DNA from: Alphaproteobacteria bacterium
GTDB lineage: Bacteria > Pseudomonadota > Alphaproteobacteria > ATCC43930 > CGMCC-115725
Length of the DNA stretch: 48,593 bases
NCBI GenBank assembly: GCA_021325525.1
Contig: JAJPHB010000087.1
Coordinates: forward strand, 1-48,593
Reading direction: 5' to 3'
This document shows, in pieces, positions 33,879-46,150 of this stretch. The translations under genes were made by a program, and so were the position numbers. Numbering within the stretch: position 1 is the first letter of the stretch; the number at the start of each line of letters is the position of its first letter. The notes under the pieces are model-generated. The model saw nothing but the letters and a program-made list of their open reading frames with translations, was not told the origin of the DNA and ran no database searches.

Positions 33879-35000
33879 TTACATCTCCTTGTAGGTGCCG
33901 TCCTTCCACACGTAGAAGACGTATTTGGCGTCGTTGATGTCGCCCTTCTTGTCCCAGGAGAGCTTGCCGATCACCGTGTCCACCGTCATCGAGTGGAGCG
34001 CCTTCGAGAGGTCGTCGACCTTCACCGACTTCGCCTTCTCGGCGGCCGCCGCGAAGGCCTGCATCGCGGCATAGGTGTAGAGGGTGTAGCCCTCGGGGTC
34101 ATAGCCGTCCTTCTTGAAGGAGTCGACGACGGCCTTGGCGCTCGGAAGGTTGCGCGGGTCCGGCGGGAAGGTCATGAGGACGCCTTCGCCGGCCTTGCCG
34201 GTGATCTTCCAGAACTCGTCCGTGACGAGCGCGTCGCCGGAGATGAACTGCGCGTTGAAGCCCTGGTCGCGCGCCTGGCGGACGAGAAGCCCCGCCTCGG
34301 GGTGATAGCCGCCGAGATAGAAGACGTCGACCCCGGCCTGCTTCATCTTGCTGATGAGGGCCGAGAAGTCCTTGTCGCCGCGGGTGATCGATTCATACAT
34401 CACCTCTTTAAGGCCGGCGGCGTTCATCGCCTTCTTCGTCTCGTCGGCGAGGCCCTTGCCGTAAGCCGTCTTGTCCTGAATGATCGCGACCTTCTTGCCC
34501 TTGTATTTCTCGGCGATGTACTTGCCGGCGACGCCGCCCTGCGCGTCGTCGCGCCCGACGGTGCGGAAGACGTTGTTCCAGCCCTTGGCCGCCGCGTCGT
34601 CGGTCAGCGCCGGATTGGTCGAGGCCGGCGTGATCTGCAGGACGCCGCCGTCATTGTAGACGGCCGAGGCCGGGATCGAGGTCGAGGAGCAGTAATGCCC
34701 GTCCATGAAGACGATCTTGTCGGAGACCATCTTGTTGGCGACGGCGACGGCCTGCGTCGCATCGCACTGATCGTCGCCGATGAGGAGCTTCAGCTTCTTG
34801 CCGAGGACGCCGCCCTTCGCATTGATGTCCTCGACCGCCTTCTGCGCGCCGCGCTTCATCTGCTCGCCGAACTGGGCGTCGGGACCGGTGATCGGCCCGG
34901 CGACGCCGACGAGGATGTCCTCTGCCTTCGCCCCGGGCATTCCCGCGGTCAGCGCCAGAAGGGCGGCCGCCGCGGCTATCGTGCCAGTTAATCTACGCAT
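33879..35000 (-). CDS. Branched-chain amino acid ABC transporter substrate-binding protein (LivJ/LivK-like)
   Basis: A 373-residue periplasmic receptor of the Leu/Ile/Val-binding protein family. The signal peptide (MRRLTGTIAAAAALLALTAG, ending AKA near residue 27) precedes ILVGVAGPITGPDAQFGEQM. Other LivJ-like segments are DGHYCSSTSIPASAVY, ITPASTNPAL and DKTAYGKGLADE. These favour an amino acid receptor over the UrtA urea type, but specificity is inferred. The ATG at 35000 has GGGGAG upstream. It is the last gene of the livHMGF cluster and has its own terminator. Confidence 0.93.
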   Translation of the reverse strand: MRRLTGTIAAAAALLALTAGMPGAKAEDILVGVAGPITGPDAQFGEQMKRGAQKAVEDINAKGGVLGKKLKLLIGDDQCDATQAVAVANKMVSDKIVFMDGHYCSSTSIPASAVYNDGGVLQITPASTNPALTDDAAAKGWNNVFRTVGRDDAQGGVAGKYIAEKYKGKKVAIIQDKTAYGKGLADETKKAMNAAGLKEVMYESITRGDKDFSALISKMKQAGVDVFYLGGYHPEAGLLVRQARDQGFNAQFISGDALVTDEFWKITGKAGEGVLMTFPPDPRNLPSAKAVVDSFKKDGYDPEGYTLYTYAAMQAFAAAAEKAKSVKVDDLSKALHSMTVDTVIGKLSWDKKGDINDAKYVFYVWKDGTYKEM

Positions 35001-35070
35001 TGGTGTTCTGCTCCCCGCAAATTGTTGCTGGATGGTACCCTTTTGCGGCCATATCGGCAGCATCCCTGGA

Positions 35071-35089
35071 CGCTATCACGAGAATAGCG
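35071..35089. promoter_or_regulatory. Inverted repeat upstream of the binding-protein gene
   Basis: Perfect 6-bp arms CGCTAT and ATAGCG separated by 7 bp lie about 70 bp before the start of the substrate-binding protein gene and just after the DUF6867-like gene. It may be an operator giving extra expression of the receptor. The regulator is unknown. Confidence 0.35.
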
Positions 35090-35114
35090 CCACAGCAATT
35101 CGGTGTGGGACGGA

Positions 35115-35455
35115 TCACGACTTGTCCCGCCAGCCGAACAACCCGGCTCTTTCGTAAAGCCAGGGATATTGTACGACCATCCGCCGCGCCTGCGTCATGC
35201 GGTAGGCGGCAAGGCAGATGGCGAGCAGGATGACGAGGGTGATGACGTAGCCGCTCAGCGACAAGAGCGCGCCTTCGAAGAGCGCATAGGTAAGGAAGCG
35301 GGCGCCGGCCGCGAGAAGCACGGTGTAAGGAAGGGCGTGCCAGAGCGGGCGCCAGGTCTCGGCCAAGGCCTGGCCGGTCATGAAGGCGGCGCCGCCGAAC
35401 AGAATCACCGTGAGGCCGATGAAGACGGCGGGCGTCGTGCCGAGGAGCATCTCCA

Positions 35456-35459
<4 letters not shown>
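35115..35459 (-). CDS. Small membrane protein of Liv transporter operons (DUF6867-like)
   Basis: A 114-residue protein with three hydrophobic helices (about 10-32, 42-63, 67-88) and a polar C-terminus (RMTQARRMVVQYPWLYERAG). It starts inside the end of livF (4-bp overlap) and precedes the receptor gene, so it belongs to the transporter operon. Similar small proteins accompany liv genes in Hyphomicrobiales and are, as far as I recall, classed as DUF6867. Its function is unknown; an accessory or stabilising subunit is a guess. Confidence 0.75.
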
Positions 35460-36166
<707 letters not shown>

Positions 36167-36173
36167 CGACGCG

Positions 36174-37039
36174 CTAACCCGCAAGGCCAAGGTCGCTGGC
36201 GACGATCTCGGGCATCTCCTCCTCCTCCGCCTCGCCGAGATACGCCTTGATGACGTTGGGATCGCTGCGCACGGCCTCCGGCGTGCCGTCCGCGATCTTG
36301 CGGCCGTAATCGAGCACGACGATGTGATCCGAGATGCCCATGACGACGCTCATATCGTGCTCGATCAGCATGATGCCGATCTTCTCCTCGGCGCGAATGT
36401 CGAGCAGGAGCTGGTTGAGCTCGGCCGATTCGCGCGGGTTGAGGCCCGCGGCGGGCTCGTCGAGGCAGAGCAGCGTCGGCCCCGTGCACATGGCGCGCGC
36501 GATTTCGAGGCGGCGCTGCGCGCCATAGGGCAGGTTCCCCGCCTGCCAATCGGCGCGGTCGAGCAGCCCGACCTTGTCGAGCCAATGCCGCGCCCGCTCG
36601 ATCGCGCCCGCCTCGGCCCGGCGGTAGCCGGGGAGGCCGAGCAGCCCGGCAAGGGAGAAGCGGCTCGCCCGCTGCAGCGGGTTGTGCTGGGCGACGAGCA
36701 AATTCTCGAGCGCCGTCATGCCCGCGAAAAGGCGGATGTTCTGGAAGGTGCGGGCGATGCCGGCGAGCTTCGCGATGCGGAAGCCTTCCATCTGCTCGAG
36801 CAGCATGCGCCCGCCGTCGCGATGCAGGGTGAGGCGGCCGGCGCTCGGCTTGTAGAAGCCGGTGATGCAGTTGAAGACGGTGGTCTTGCCGGCGCCGTTC
36901 GGGCCGATGATCGCGGTGATCTCGTCGCGATAGGCGACGGTCGAGAGATCCTGGACGGCGACGAGCCCGCCGAAGCGCATATAGAGATGCTCGATCTCGA
37001 GCAGCGGCTGCTTGCCGTTGACCGCGAGTTGCGCGAGCG

Positions 37040-37043
<4 letters not shown>
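36174..37043 (-). CDS. livG: Branched-chain amino acid ABC transporter ATP-binding protein LivG
   Basis: A 289-residue ABC ATPase of the LivG type. The Walker A is GPNGAGKTT (47-55), the LivG hallmark GIARTFQNIRLFAGMTALEN is present, the signature reads LPYGAQRRLEIARAM, and the Walker B and switch are LLCLDEPAAGLNP and LIEHDM. A C-terminal acidic tail (GEAEEEEMPEIVAS) is unusual but short. It overlaps livM by 4 bp and is followed by livF. Confidence 0.95.
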
Positions 37044-38367
<1,324 letters not shown>

Positions 38368-38368
<1 letters not shown>

Positions 38369-39282
38369 CAGACCTTCTCCACCTCCGGTTTGCCGAGCAG
38401 CCCGGTCGGCCGGAAGATGAGGACGAGGACGAGGATGGCGAAGACCGACACATCCTTGTACTGGACCGAGAAATAGCCCGACCAGAAGGCTTCGATGAGG
38501 CCGATGAGGAGGCCGCCCAGCATGGCGCCGGGCAGCGAGCCGACGCCGCCCAGCACGGCCGCGGTGAAGGCCTTGACCCCGGCGAGGAAGCCGATGAAGA
38601 AGTCGACCACCCCCCAGTAGAGCGTCACCATCAGCCCGGCGACGGCGGCGAGCGCCGCGCCCATGACGAAGGTCAGCGAGATCGTCCGGTCGACATCGAC
38701 GCCGAGCAGCGCGGCCATGCCGAGATCCTGCTCGCAGGCGCGCTGCGCCCGGCCGAGCGGGGTCGAGGCGATGAGCGTCGAGAAGCCCGCCATCAAGGCG
38801 ACCGTCAGCAGGAAGATGAAGAGCTGCAGGTAGCTGAGATGCACCGAGAAGCCGCCGCTGTCCATCAGCGTGAAGCCGCCGGTGACGATCGGCGGCAGCG
38901 GCTTGCCGCGCGCCCCCTGCAGGAGCTGGACGTAGTTCTGCAGGAAGATCGACATGCCGATCGCCGAGATGAGCGGCGCCAGCTTGTGCGAGGCGCGGAG
39001 CGGCCGGTAGGCGATGCGCTCCACCGTCCAGCCATAGGCCGAGGTGAAGAACATCGTCACGATCAGCGTCAGCACGAGGGCGACTGGGATCGAGGTGACC
39101 CCGGCGGAGGCCAGCACCAGCAGCGAGATGATCGTGACGAAGGCGCCGATCATATAGATTTCGCCATGGGCGAAATTGATCATGCCGATGATGCCGTACA
39201 CCATCGTGTAGCCGATCGCGATCAGGCCGTAGATCGAGCCGAGCGTCAGCCCATTGATGAGCTGCTGCAGGAAATACGCCAT
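38368..39282 (-). CDS. livH: Branched-chain amino acid ABC transporter permease LivH
   Basis: A 304-residue permease with about eight membrane segments. It begins [20 protein letters not shown] and contains [16 protein letters not shown], the coupling loop [20 protein letters not shown] and [20 protein letters not shown], all LivH-type. It is the first gene of this liv cluster. The cluster promoter should lie between it and the divergent gcdH gene (39283-39637), a 355-bp GC-rich gap where no good promoter pair was found. Confidence 0.95.
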
Positions 39283-39637
39283 CGGGACCCTGCACCTTCT
39301 CCCTGTCGGCCGCGGCATCTTTCCCGCTGCGCGGCGTTTTCGTCCTTGCCCCAAACCCCGCGCCCCCGTGGACGCGCACCCGAAATCGCGACGGCGCCGC
39401 CTGTCCGGGCGAGCCCGCCGAACGATCCTCGGCCGATCGTTCCTATTCCCGGCGATCTCCCCCGAAAGAGGCGGCAGCCGGGACGGTCTACTACCCGGAC
39501 ACGACCCGTCGGTGCAATGGGATTCGTCATCGCCAGCGCCGAAACCGCCTCGGGCGCGCCATCGGCCGGGTGATTCCGCGCGCGCTCGGTGCTACATGAC
39601 GGAGGAAGGTCGACGGATGCGAGGATGGGGACACGAG

Positions 39638-40852
39638 ATGAGTGCGCCGAGAGCCGCCCACAGCGCCAAGCCCGCCGCGAGCCGGCCCGCCTTCGACTGG
39701 CAGGACCCGCTCCTCCTCGATGACGCGCTGGCGGAGGAGGAACGGCTGCTGCGCGACAGCGTGCGCCAGTTCTGCGCCGAGCGCCTCATGCCGCGCATTC
39801 TGGAGGCCAACCGGCACGAGCGCTTCGACCGCGAGATCATGACCGAGATGGGGGCGCTGGGGCTCCTCGGCTCGACCATCGAGGGCTATGGCTGCGCCGG
39901 CGTCAATTATGTGAGCTACGGGCTTGCCGCGCGCGAGGTCGAGCGCGTCGACAGCGGCTACCGCTCGGCGATGAGCGTGCAGTCGAGCCTCGTCATGTAC
40001 CCGATCCACGCCTTCGGCAGCGAGGCGCAGCGCCAGAAATACCTGCCGAAGCTGGCGACCGGCGAATGGGTCGGCTGCTTCGGCTTGACCGAGCCAGACC
40101 ACGGCTCCGATCCCGCCGGCATGGTGACGCGGGCGCGCAAGGCCGCCGGCGGCTATGTGCTGACGGGCGCCAAGATGTGGATCACCAACGCGCCCATCGC
40201 CGACGTCTTCGTCGTCTGGGCCAAGACCGAGGACGACGTCATCCGCGGCTTCCTCCTCGAAAAGGGCATGAAGGGCCTGTCGGCGCCGAAGATCGAGGGC
40301 AAGTTCTCGCTCCGCGCCTCGGTGACGGGCGAGATCGTCATGGACGGGGTCGAGGTGCCGGAAGAGAACCTGCTGCCCGGCGTCAGCGGCCTCAAAGGCC
40401 CCTTCTCCTGCCTCAACAACGCGCGCTACGGCATCGCCTGGGGCGCGCTCGGCGCCGCCGAGTTCTGCTGGCATGCGGCGCGCCAATACACGATGGAGCG
40501 GAAGCAGTTCGGCCGGCCGCTCGCGGCGAACCAGCTCATCCAGAAGAAGCTCGTCGACATGCAGGCCGAGATCACCTTGGGCCTCCATGCGTGCCTGCGC
40601 CTCGGCCGCCTCAAGGACGAGGGCCGGGCCGCGCCCGAGATGATCTCGCTCCTGAAGCGCAACAGCTGCGGCAAGGCACTGGAGATCGCCCGGACGGCGC
40701 GCGACATGCATGGCGGCAACGGCATCTCGGACGAGTACCACGTCATCCGCCACGTCATGAATCTGGAGGCGGTCAACACCTATGAGGGCACGCACGACAT
40801 CCACGCCCTCATCCTCGGCCGCGCCCAGACCGGCATCGCCGCCTTCAATTGA
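39638..40852 (+). CDS. gcdH: Glutaryl-CoA dehydrogenase (acyl-CoA dehydrogenase family)
   Basis: FAD enzyme that oxidises and decarboxylates glutaryl-CoA to crotonyl-CoA in lysine, tryptophan and benzoyl-CoA breakdown. The 404-residue protein has the catalytic base Glu383 in [17 protein letters not shown] and Arg109 in [10 protein letters not shown], which matches the Arg that binds the gamma-carboxylate in glutaryl-CoA dehydrogenases. The FAD-contacting [11 protein letters not shown] is also present. The ATG giving MSAPRAAH is used; longer in-frame starts extend into the intergenic region. It is divergent from livH. Confidence 0.92.
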   Translation: MSAPRAAHSAKPAASRPAFDWQDPLLLDDALAEEERLLRDSVRQFCAERLMPRILEANRHERFDREIMTEMGALGLLGSTIEGYGCAGVNYVSYGLAAREVERVDSGYRSAMSVQSSLVMYPIHAFGSEAQRQKYLPKLATGEWVGCFGLTEPDHGSDPAGMVTRARKAAGGYVLTGAKMWITNAPIADVFVVWAKTEDDVIRGFLLEKGMKGLSAPKIEGKFSLRASVTGEIVMDGVEVPEENLLPGVSGLKGPFSCLNNARYGIAWGALGAAEFCWHAARQYTMERKQFGRPLAANQLIQKKLVDMQAEITLGLHACLRLGRLKDEGRAAPEMISLLKRNSCGKALEIARTARDMHGGNGISDEYHVIRHVMNLEAVNTYEGTHDIHALILGRAQTGIAAFN

Positions 40853-40922
40853 GCTCGGAGGAGACAGGACAGGATAAATTGCCTCCTTCTGGGGGGACGA
40901 GTTCATATCTTATTCAGTTCGA

Positions 40923-41153
40923 GTGGATGCTCTTTCCCCTCCATTGCACGTTGCCTGGATTACAAACGAGGAGATCGAAGACGACCAGTATCCGGAGGGA
41001 CCGCCCACGGTGCGGTGGGTAACCCCAAGGTATTTGCAAATCGAGATGAAAACGCGGACGCTCCGCGGCTCTTTAGCACGGCATGTCGGCGAGGACCTCG
41101 CGATCGTTCGGACCTTTACCGCTCTCGCGCCCGAAGCATTCCCAAATTATTAG
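40923..41153 (+). CDS. Doubtful small ORF, unknown
   Basis: A possible 76-residue protein from a GTG start, with no match that I recognise. It is unusually acidic in its first half (WITNEEIEDDQYPEGPP) and Arg/Thr-rich later (YLQIEMKTRTLRGSLARH). Base composition is lower in GC than the flanking genes and no good ribosome-binding site precedes it. It might be a remnant or a young gene in the 478-bp gap between gcdH and the MarR-type gene. Confidence 0.3.
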   Translation: MDALSPPLHVAWITNEEIEDDQYPEGPPTVRWVTPRYLQIEMKTRTLRGSLARHVGEDLAIVRTFTALAPEAFPNY

Positions 41154-41210
41154 CGGCAGGGTGCCTGCAACGTTTGTCGGAGGAGACGTGGCAGAGACGA
41201 GAAGGGAATA

Positions 41211-41303
41211 ACCACGAAGACACACGAAGGGCACAAAGTTCCTCTCATCTGGCGCTTCGCGCCTCAACCCTTCTCTTGGTGTCCTTTGTGTCTTTGTGGT
41301 GAA
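41211..41303. repeat. Imperfect long inverted repeat (CACCACGAAGACAC type)
   Basis: The left arm (41211-41238, starting ACCACGAAGACACACGAAGG) and right arm (41276-41303, whose complement starts TTCACCACAAAGACACAAAG) enclose about 37 bp. It is a type of intergenic palindrome found scattered in diverse bacterial genomes. A decayed left arm occurs at about 5431. It lies between gcdH and the convergent LdtR-like gene and might act as a terminator-like structure. Confidence 0.7.
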
Positions 41304-41330
41304 CCCTTTCTCCGCTCCTCTGCGAGGAGA

Positions 41331-41810
41331 TCACGCCGCCGGGGTGAAGGCGGCGGGGCGCTGGGCGAGGTCGCTGGCGCGCGTCCAGAAGCGTTCGAGG
41401 CGCTTCATGGCGGCGCAAGCCGCCTGCAGATCCTCAGCCTTGATCGGCGTCTGGGCCAGCATCGCCACATGGCGGTCGTGCATGACGCCGAGCTTGTCGC
41501 GCAGCGCCTTGCCCTTCTCCGAGAGCCGCACATGGATCGAGCGGCGGTCATGCTCGGAGCGCTCCTGCACGAGGTAGTCGTTCTCGACCATCTTCTTGAC
41601 GTTGTAGGAGACGTTGGAGCCGAGATAGCAGCCGCGGAGCGTCAGCTCGCCCACCGTCATCTCGGCATCGCCGATATTGAAGAGGATGAGGCCCTGGACG
41701 TTGTTGATGTCGTGAATGCCGAGCCCGTCGAGCTCGAGCTTTACGATCTCCAGGAAGTGGCGATGGAGCCGCTCGATCAGCCCGATCGTTTCCAGATATT
41801 CGGCCTTCAT
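41331..41810 (-). CDS. ldtR: MarR-family regulator, LdtR-like
   Basis: A 159-residue winged-helix regulator of the MarR family. The core INNVQGLILFNIGDAEMTVG, then ELTLRGCYLGSNVSYNVKKM and the wing QERSEHDRRSIHVRLSEKG match LdtR, described in rhizobia and Liberibacter as a regulator of an L,D-transpeptidase gene and osmotic stress tolerance. The cysteine in the recognition region (RGCYLGS) is typical. A short inverted repeat (AACTT N7 AAGTT, 41829-41845) lies just upstream of the start and may be an autoregulatory site. No transpeptidase gene is in the window. Confidence 0.82.
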   Translation of the reverse strand: MKAEYLETIGLIERLHRHFLEIVKLELDGLGIHDINNVQGLILFNIGDAEMTVGELTLRGCYLGSNVSYNVKKMVENDYLVQERSEHDRRSIHVRLSEKGKALRDKLGVMHDRHVAMLAQTPIKAEDLQAACAAMKRLERFWTRASDLAQRPAAFTPAA

Positions 41811-41828
41811 GTCGCGCCCCGTGCTTGA

Positions 41829-41845
41829 AACTTTAGCGCGAAGTT
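41829..41845. promoter_or_regulatory. Candidate operator upstream of the LdtR-like gene
   Basis: The inverted repeat AACTT-TAGCGCG-AAGTT ends about 19 bp from the start codon of the MarR-type gene. MarR proteins commonly repress their own genes through such sites. The match to a known LdtR motif was not checked. Confidence 0.3.
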
Positions 41846-42005
41846 AGGCTGCGGATTGTTAATTTTTCGCTTAGACCCGCCGCGCCGGCCGCGCATAGCC
41901 GGAGACAGAGGCTGCAACCAGATCTGGTAGCTCACGCGCTTCGGTACGCGTAAAACTCAGAGAATTTCCTCGGCATTTCCTCTAGATTTAGTATGGTACT
42001 CGACT

Positions 42006-42080
42006 GTCATTGCGAGCCGCAGGCGAAGCAATCCAGAGCGGCGCCGAGGCGTGGATTGCTTCGCTGACGCTCGCAATGAC
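42006..42080. repeat. REP-like palindromic element (GTCATTGCGAG type)
   Basis: The left arm begins GTCATTGCGAGC and ends GCGAAGCAATCCA (42006-42035). The right arm is its near-perfect complement, TGGATTGCTTCGC...GCTCGCAATGAC (42052-42080), around a 16-bp centre. This is a well-known dispersed palindrome type in rhizobial and other genomes. Apart from it, the gap 41846-42140 shows no gene, only an AT-rich patch near 41950-42000. Confidence 0.85.
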
Positions 42081-42140
42081 CCCGGTCATACGCCGAGGGC
42101 CGTTCGACGCCGCCGCGCCTGCACGTCGCGCGGCCGCGCC

Positions 42141-43034
42141 TCAACCGCGCTGCCCGCTGAGGAAGCGGAAGATCGCGGAGAAATCCTTGGCGCCGGCGCC
42201 GCCATTGACCATGAGAGCGTAGAGCGCGGCGGCATTGGCGCCGAGGGGCGTCGCGGCGCCGGCCGTCTGCGCCGCCTGCTGCGCGAGGCGCAGATCCTTC
42301 AGCATCATCTCGGCGGTGAAGCCCGGCTGGTAGTCGCGGTTGGCGGGCGAGGACGGCACCGGCCCCGGCACCGGGCAATAGGTCGTGAGCGACCAGCACT
42401 GCCCGGAGGACTTCGCGCTGATGTCGAAGAGCTTCTGGGCGTCGAGGCCGAGCTTCTCGGCCAGGGCGAAGGCCTCGCAGACGCCGATCATCGAGATGCC
42501 GAGCATCATGTTGTTGCAGATCTTGGCGGCCTGCCCGCTGCCCGAGGGGCCGGCATGGACGATCGTCTTGCCCATGGCGGCGAGGACGGGTTGGGCGCGG
42601 GCGAAATCCTTGGCCTCGCCCCCCACCATGAAGGTGAGCGTCGCGGCGGCGGCGCCGCCGACGCCGCCCGAAACCGGCGCATCGAGCATGCCGAAGCCGC
42701 GGCCGGCCGCCGCCTTGGCGACGGCGCGCGCCGTCTCGACATCGATCGTCGAGCTGTCGATGAGGAGCGTGCCGGGTCGCGCGCTCTCGAGGAGCCGCCC
42801 CTCCCCCGTATAGACGGCGCGGACATGGGCGCCCGCCGGCAGCATGGTGATGACGACCTCGCCGGCGGCCGCCGCCTCGGCCGTGCTGGACGCGGCCTTG
42901 CCGCCGGCCGCGGCGAAGCGCTCAAGCGCCGCCGCGCTCGTGTCGTAGCCGGTGACGGCGTGGCCCGCCTTGACGAGGTTGGCGGCCATCGGCCCGCCCA
43001 TATTGCCGAGCCCGACGAAGCCGATCGCGGTCAT
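42141..43034 (-). CDS. mmsB: 3-hydroxyisobutyrate dehydrogenase
   Basis: NAD-dependent oxidation of 3-hydroxyisobutyrate to methylmalonate semialdehyde in valine breakdown. The 297-residue protein has the nucleotide-binding GFVGLGNMGGPMAANL at the N-terminus, the substrate-binding DAPVSGGVGGA (118-128) and the catalytic Lys171 in KICNNMMLG. It lies 1 bp after the 3-hydroxyisobutyryl-CoA hydrolase gene, whose product it uses. Confidence 0.94.
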   Translation of the reverse strand: MTAIGFVGLGNMGGPMAANLVKAGHAVTGYDTSAAALERFAAAGGKAASSTAEAAAAGEVVITMLPAGAHVRAVYTGEGRLLESARPGTLLIDSSTIDVETARAVAKAAAGRGFGMLDAPVSGGVGGAAAATLTFMVGGEAKDFARAQPVLAAMGKTIVHAGPSGSGQAAKICNNMMLGISMIGVCEAFALAEKLGLDAQKLFDISAKSSGQCWSLTTYCPVPGPVPSSPANRDYQPGFTAEMMLKDLRLAQQAAQTAGAATPLGANAAALYALMVNGGAGAKDFSAIFRFLSGQRG

Positions 43035-43035
43035 C

Positions 43036-44136
43036 TCATGGCCCTCCCTCTGTGCCGCCCTCGAAACGCAGCTCGCGCGCGCCGAGCGGCTGGAAGTAGA
43101 AGGCGACCTCCTCCTCCGTCACCTCGGCGAGGCGCGGCGGCCGCCAGCGCGGCGCCTGGTCCTTGTCGACGAGAAGGGCGCGCACCCCCTCGAAGAAATC
43201 ATGCCGCTGCATGACGTGCTGCGTCATCCGGTATTCGAGCTGCAGCGCCGCCTCGACGTCGAAACCGGCGCCGAGCGTCAATTGCCGCAGCGTGATCTTG
43301 AGGCTGGTGGGCGAGGCCTTGGCGATGGCGTCCAACGCCGCCGCCGCCCATGGCCCGCCCTCCTCTTCGAGCGCGGCGATGATCCCTTCGATGCTGTCCG
43401 GCGCGAAGCAGCGCTCGATCGCGGCGCGCTGCTCAGCGAGCGGCGCCGGCCCGGCATCCGCCGCGAATCCGACAATGACGCGGTCGGCTTCGGCGCGCGC
43501 ATCGCCGCCGCGCCAGGCGAGGCCGGCGAGAGCCTCGGTCAAGGCGGGAAGGCGCTCGCTCGGCACGAAGTGTGTCGCGAGGCCGCAATAGAGCGCATCC
43601 GCCGCCTTGAGGCGCGCCCCGGTGAGCGCAAGATAGCGCCCGATCCGGCCGGGGCAGCGGTTGAGGAAGGTGGTGGCCCCGACATCGGGAAAGAGGCCGA
43701 TCGCCGTCTCCGGCATGGCGAAGAGGAAGCGCTCGGTCGCGATCCGGTGCGAGCCATGCACCGACATGCCGACGCCGCCGCCCATGGTGATGCCGTCGCA
43801 AAGGGCGATATAGGGTTTCGGAAAGCGGTAGACGCGCTGGATGAGGCAATATTCCTCGCGGAAGAAGTCGGCGGTGAGGCCGGAGGTCTTCCCCTGCCCC
43901 GCCTCCCAGATGGCGCGTACATCGCCGCCGGCGCAGAAGGCGCGGCCACCGGCGCCGCGGATGATGACGGCGGCGACGGCGGGATCGGCCCCCCAGGCGA
44001 GGAGGTCGGGGTCGAGCCGGCGATACATGGCGAGCGTCAGGGTGTTGAGCGCCTTCGGCCGGTTGAGGGTGACGATGGCGACGCCGCCGCGCCGCTCGAG
44101 CAAGATTTCGTCGGTGCTGCTGTAACGATCGTGCAT
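43036..44136 (-). CDS. 3-hydroxyisobutyryl-CoA hydrolase
   Basis: Crotonase-fold hydrolase that releases 3-hydroxyisobutyrate from its CoA ester in the valine pathway. The 366-residue protein has the oxyanion segments AFCAGGDVRAIWE (67-79) and GITMGGGVGMSVHG (115-128), plus the catalytic acids Glu143 (MPETAIG) and Asp151 (FPDVGAT), as in the human HIBCH enzyme. The C-terminal half is the extra region seen in hydrolases but not in enoyl-CoA hydratases. It forms a two-gene operon with mmsB. The window lacks the other valine-pathway genes (mmsA, acyl-CoA dehydrogenase). Confidence 0.93.
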   Translation of the reverse strand: MHDRYSSTDEILLERRGGVAIVTLNRPKALNTLTLAMYRRLDPDLLAWGADPAVAAVIIRGAGGRAFCAGGDVRAIWEAGQGKTSGLTADFFREEYCLIQRVYRFPKPYIALCDGITMGGGVGMSVHGSHRIATERFLFAMPETAIGLFPDVGATTFLNRCPGRIGRYLALTGARLKAADALYCGLATHFVPSERLPALTEALAGLAWRGGDARAEADRVIVGFAADAGPAPLAEQRAAIERCFAPDSIEGIIAALEEEGGPWAAAALDAIAKASPTSLKITLRQLTLGAGFDVEAALQLEYRMTQHVMQRHDFFEGVRALLVDKDQAPRWRPPRLAEVTEEEVAFYFQPLGARELRFEGGTEGGP

Positions 44137-44151
44137 GGCGGCCGATCATAG

Positions 44152-45303
<1,152 letters not shown>

Positions 45304-45317
45304 CGCGCCGCCGGAAT

Positions 45318-45355
45318 GCCCTCACCCTGCCCTCTCCCGCATGCGGGGGAGGGGT
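45318..45355. repeat. Palindromic repeat, same family as 11534
   Basis: CCCTCACCC followed by the hairpin CCCTCTCCCGC/GCGGGGGAGGG (about 45330-45353). It lies just after hemB and before the convergent livF, and could end both transcripts. The first 30 bp match the first hairpin unit at 11534-11570 closely. Confidence 0.75.
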
Positions 45356-45397
45356 AAGCTTTGGAGCTTACGGCGCCTTCGGCCAATCAGGCGGCGC

Positions 45398-46150
45398 TTA
45401 GGCCGTCTTCATCTCGCCGAGATAGGCGCTGCGCAGCCACTCGTTCTGCAAGAGGCCCTTGGCTTCGCCCGACAGCACCACCTCGCCCGTTTGCAGCACG
45501 TAGCCGCGCGAGGCGATGGAGAGCGCCATATTGGCGTTCTGCTCGACGACGAAGATGGCGGTGCCCTGCTTGTTGATCGCCTGGATGATCTCGAAGACCT
45601 GCTCGACATAGAGCGGCGAGAGGCCCATCGAGGGCTCGTCCATGCAGAGGAGAATGGGGCGGGCCATCAAGGCGCGCGCCATCGCCACCATCTGCTGCTC
45701 GCCGCCGGAGAGCGTTCCCGCGAGCTGCGAGCGGCGCTCCTTGACGCGCGGGAAGAGAGCGTAGACGCGCTCCAGATCCTCCTCGACGCCCTTGGGGTCG
45801 GTGCGCGTGAAGGCGCCCATTTCGAGATTCTCGTAGACGGTCATGCGCGGGAAGAGGCGCCTTGCCTCCGGCACCGGCGCGATGCCGCGGCGCACGCGCT
45901 CGGCGGTGCGCATGGTGCTGATGTCCTCGCCATTATAGGTGACGCTGCCGCGCGTCGGGCGGACGACCCCGAGCACCGTCTTCATCGTCGTCGACTTGCC
46001 GGAGGCGTTGCCGCCGAGGAGGCAGACGATCTCGCCGGGACGGATCTCGTAATTAACCTTCTTGAGGACGTGCAGCTCACCGTAATAGGTGTCGACGTCC
46101 TTAAACTCGAGCAGTGGCCGTCCGTCCGAGATAGGCGCGGATGACTTCAT
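45398..46150 (-). CDS. livF: Branched-chain amino acid ABC transporter ATP-binding protein LivF (second cluster)
   Basis: A 250-residue LivF-type ABC ATPase. The Walker A is GGNASGKST (46-54, with Ala in place of the usual Gly), the signature LSGGEQQMVAMARAL, Walker B LLCMDEPSMGLSP, and the LivF-typical FVVEQNANMAL. The start giving MKSSAPIS places its first 50 bp inside the end of the livMG fusion gene, so translation is likely coupled. It is the last gene of the cluster. Confidence 0.94.
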   Translation of the reverse strand: MKSSAPISDGRPLLEFKDVDTYYGELHVLKKVNYEIRPGEIVCLLGGNASGKSTTMKTVLGVVRPTRGSVTYNGEDISTMRTAERVRRGIAPVPEARRLFPRMTVYENLEMGAFTRTDPKGVEEDLERVYALFPRVKERRSQLAGTLSGGEQQMVAMARALMARPILLCMDEPSMGLSPLYVEQVFEIIQAINKQGTAIFVVEQNANMALSIASRGYVLQTGEVVLSGEAKGLLQNEWLRSAYLGEMKTA

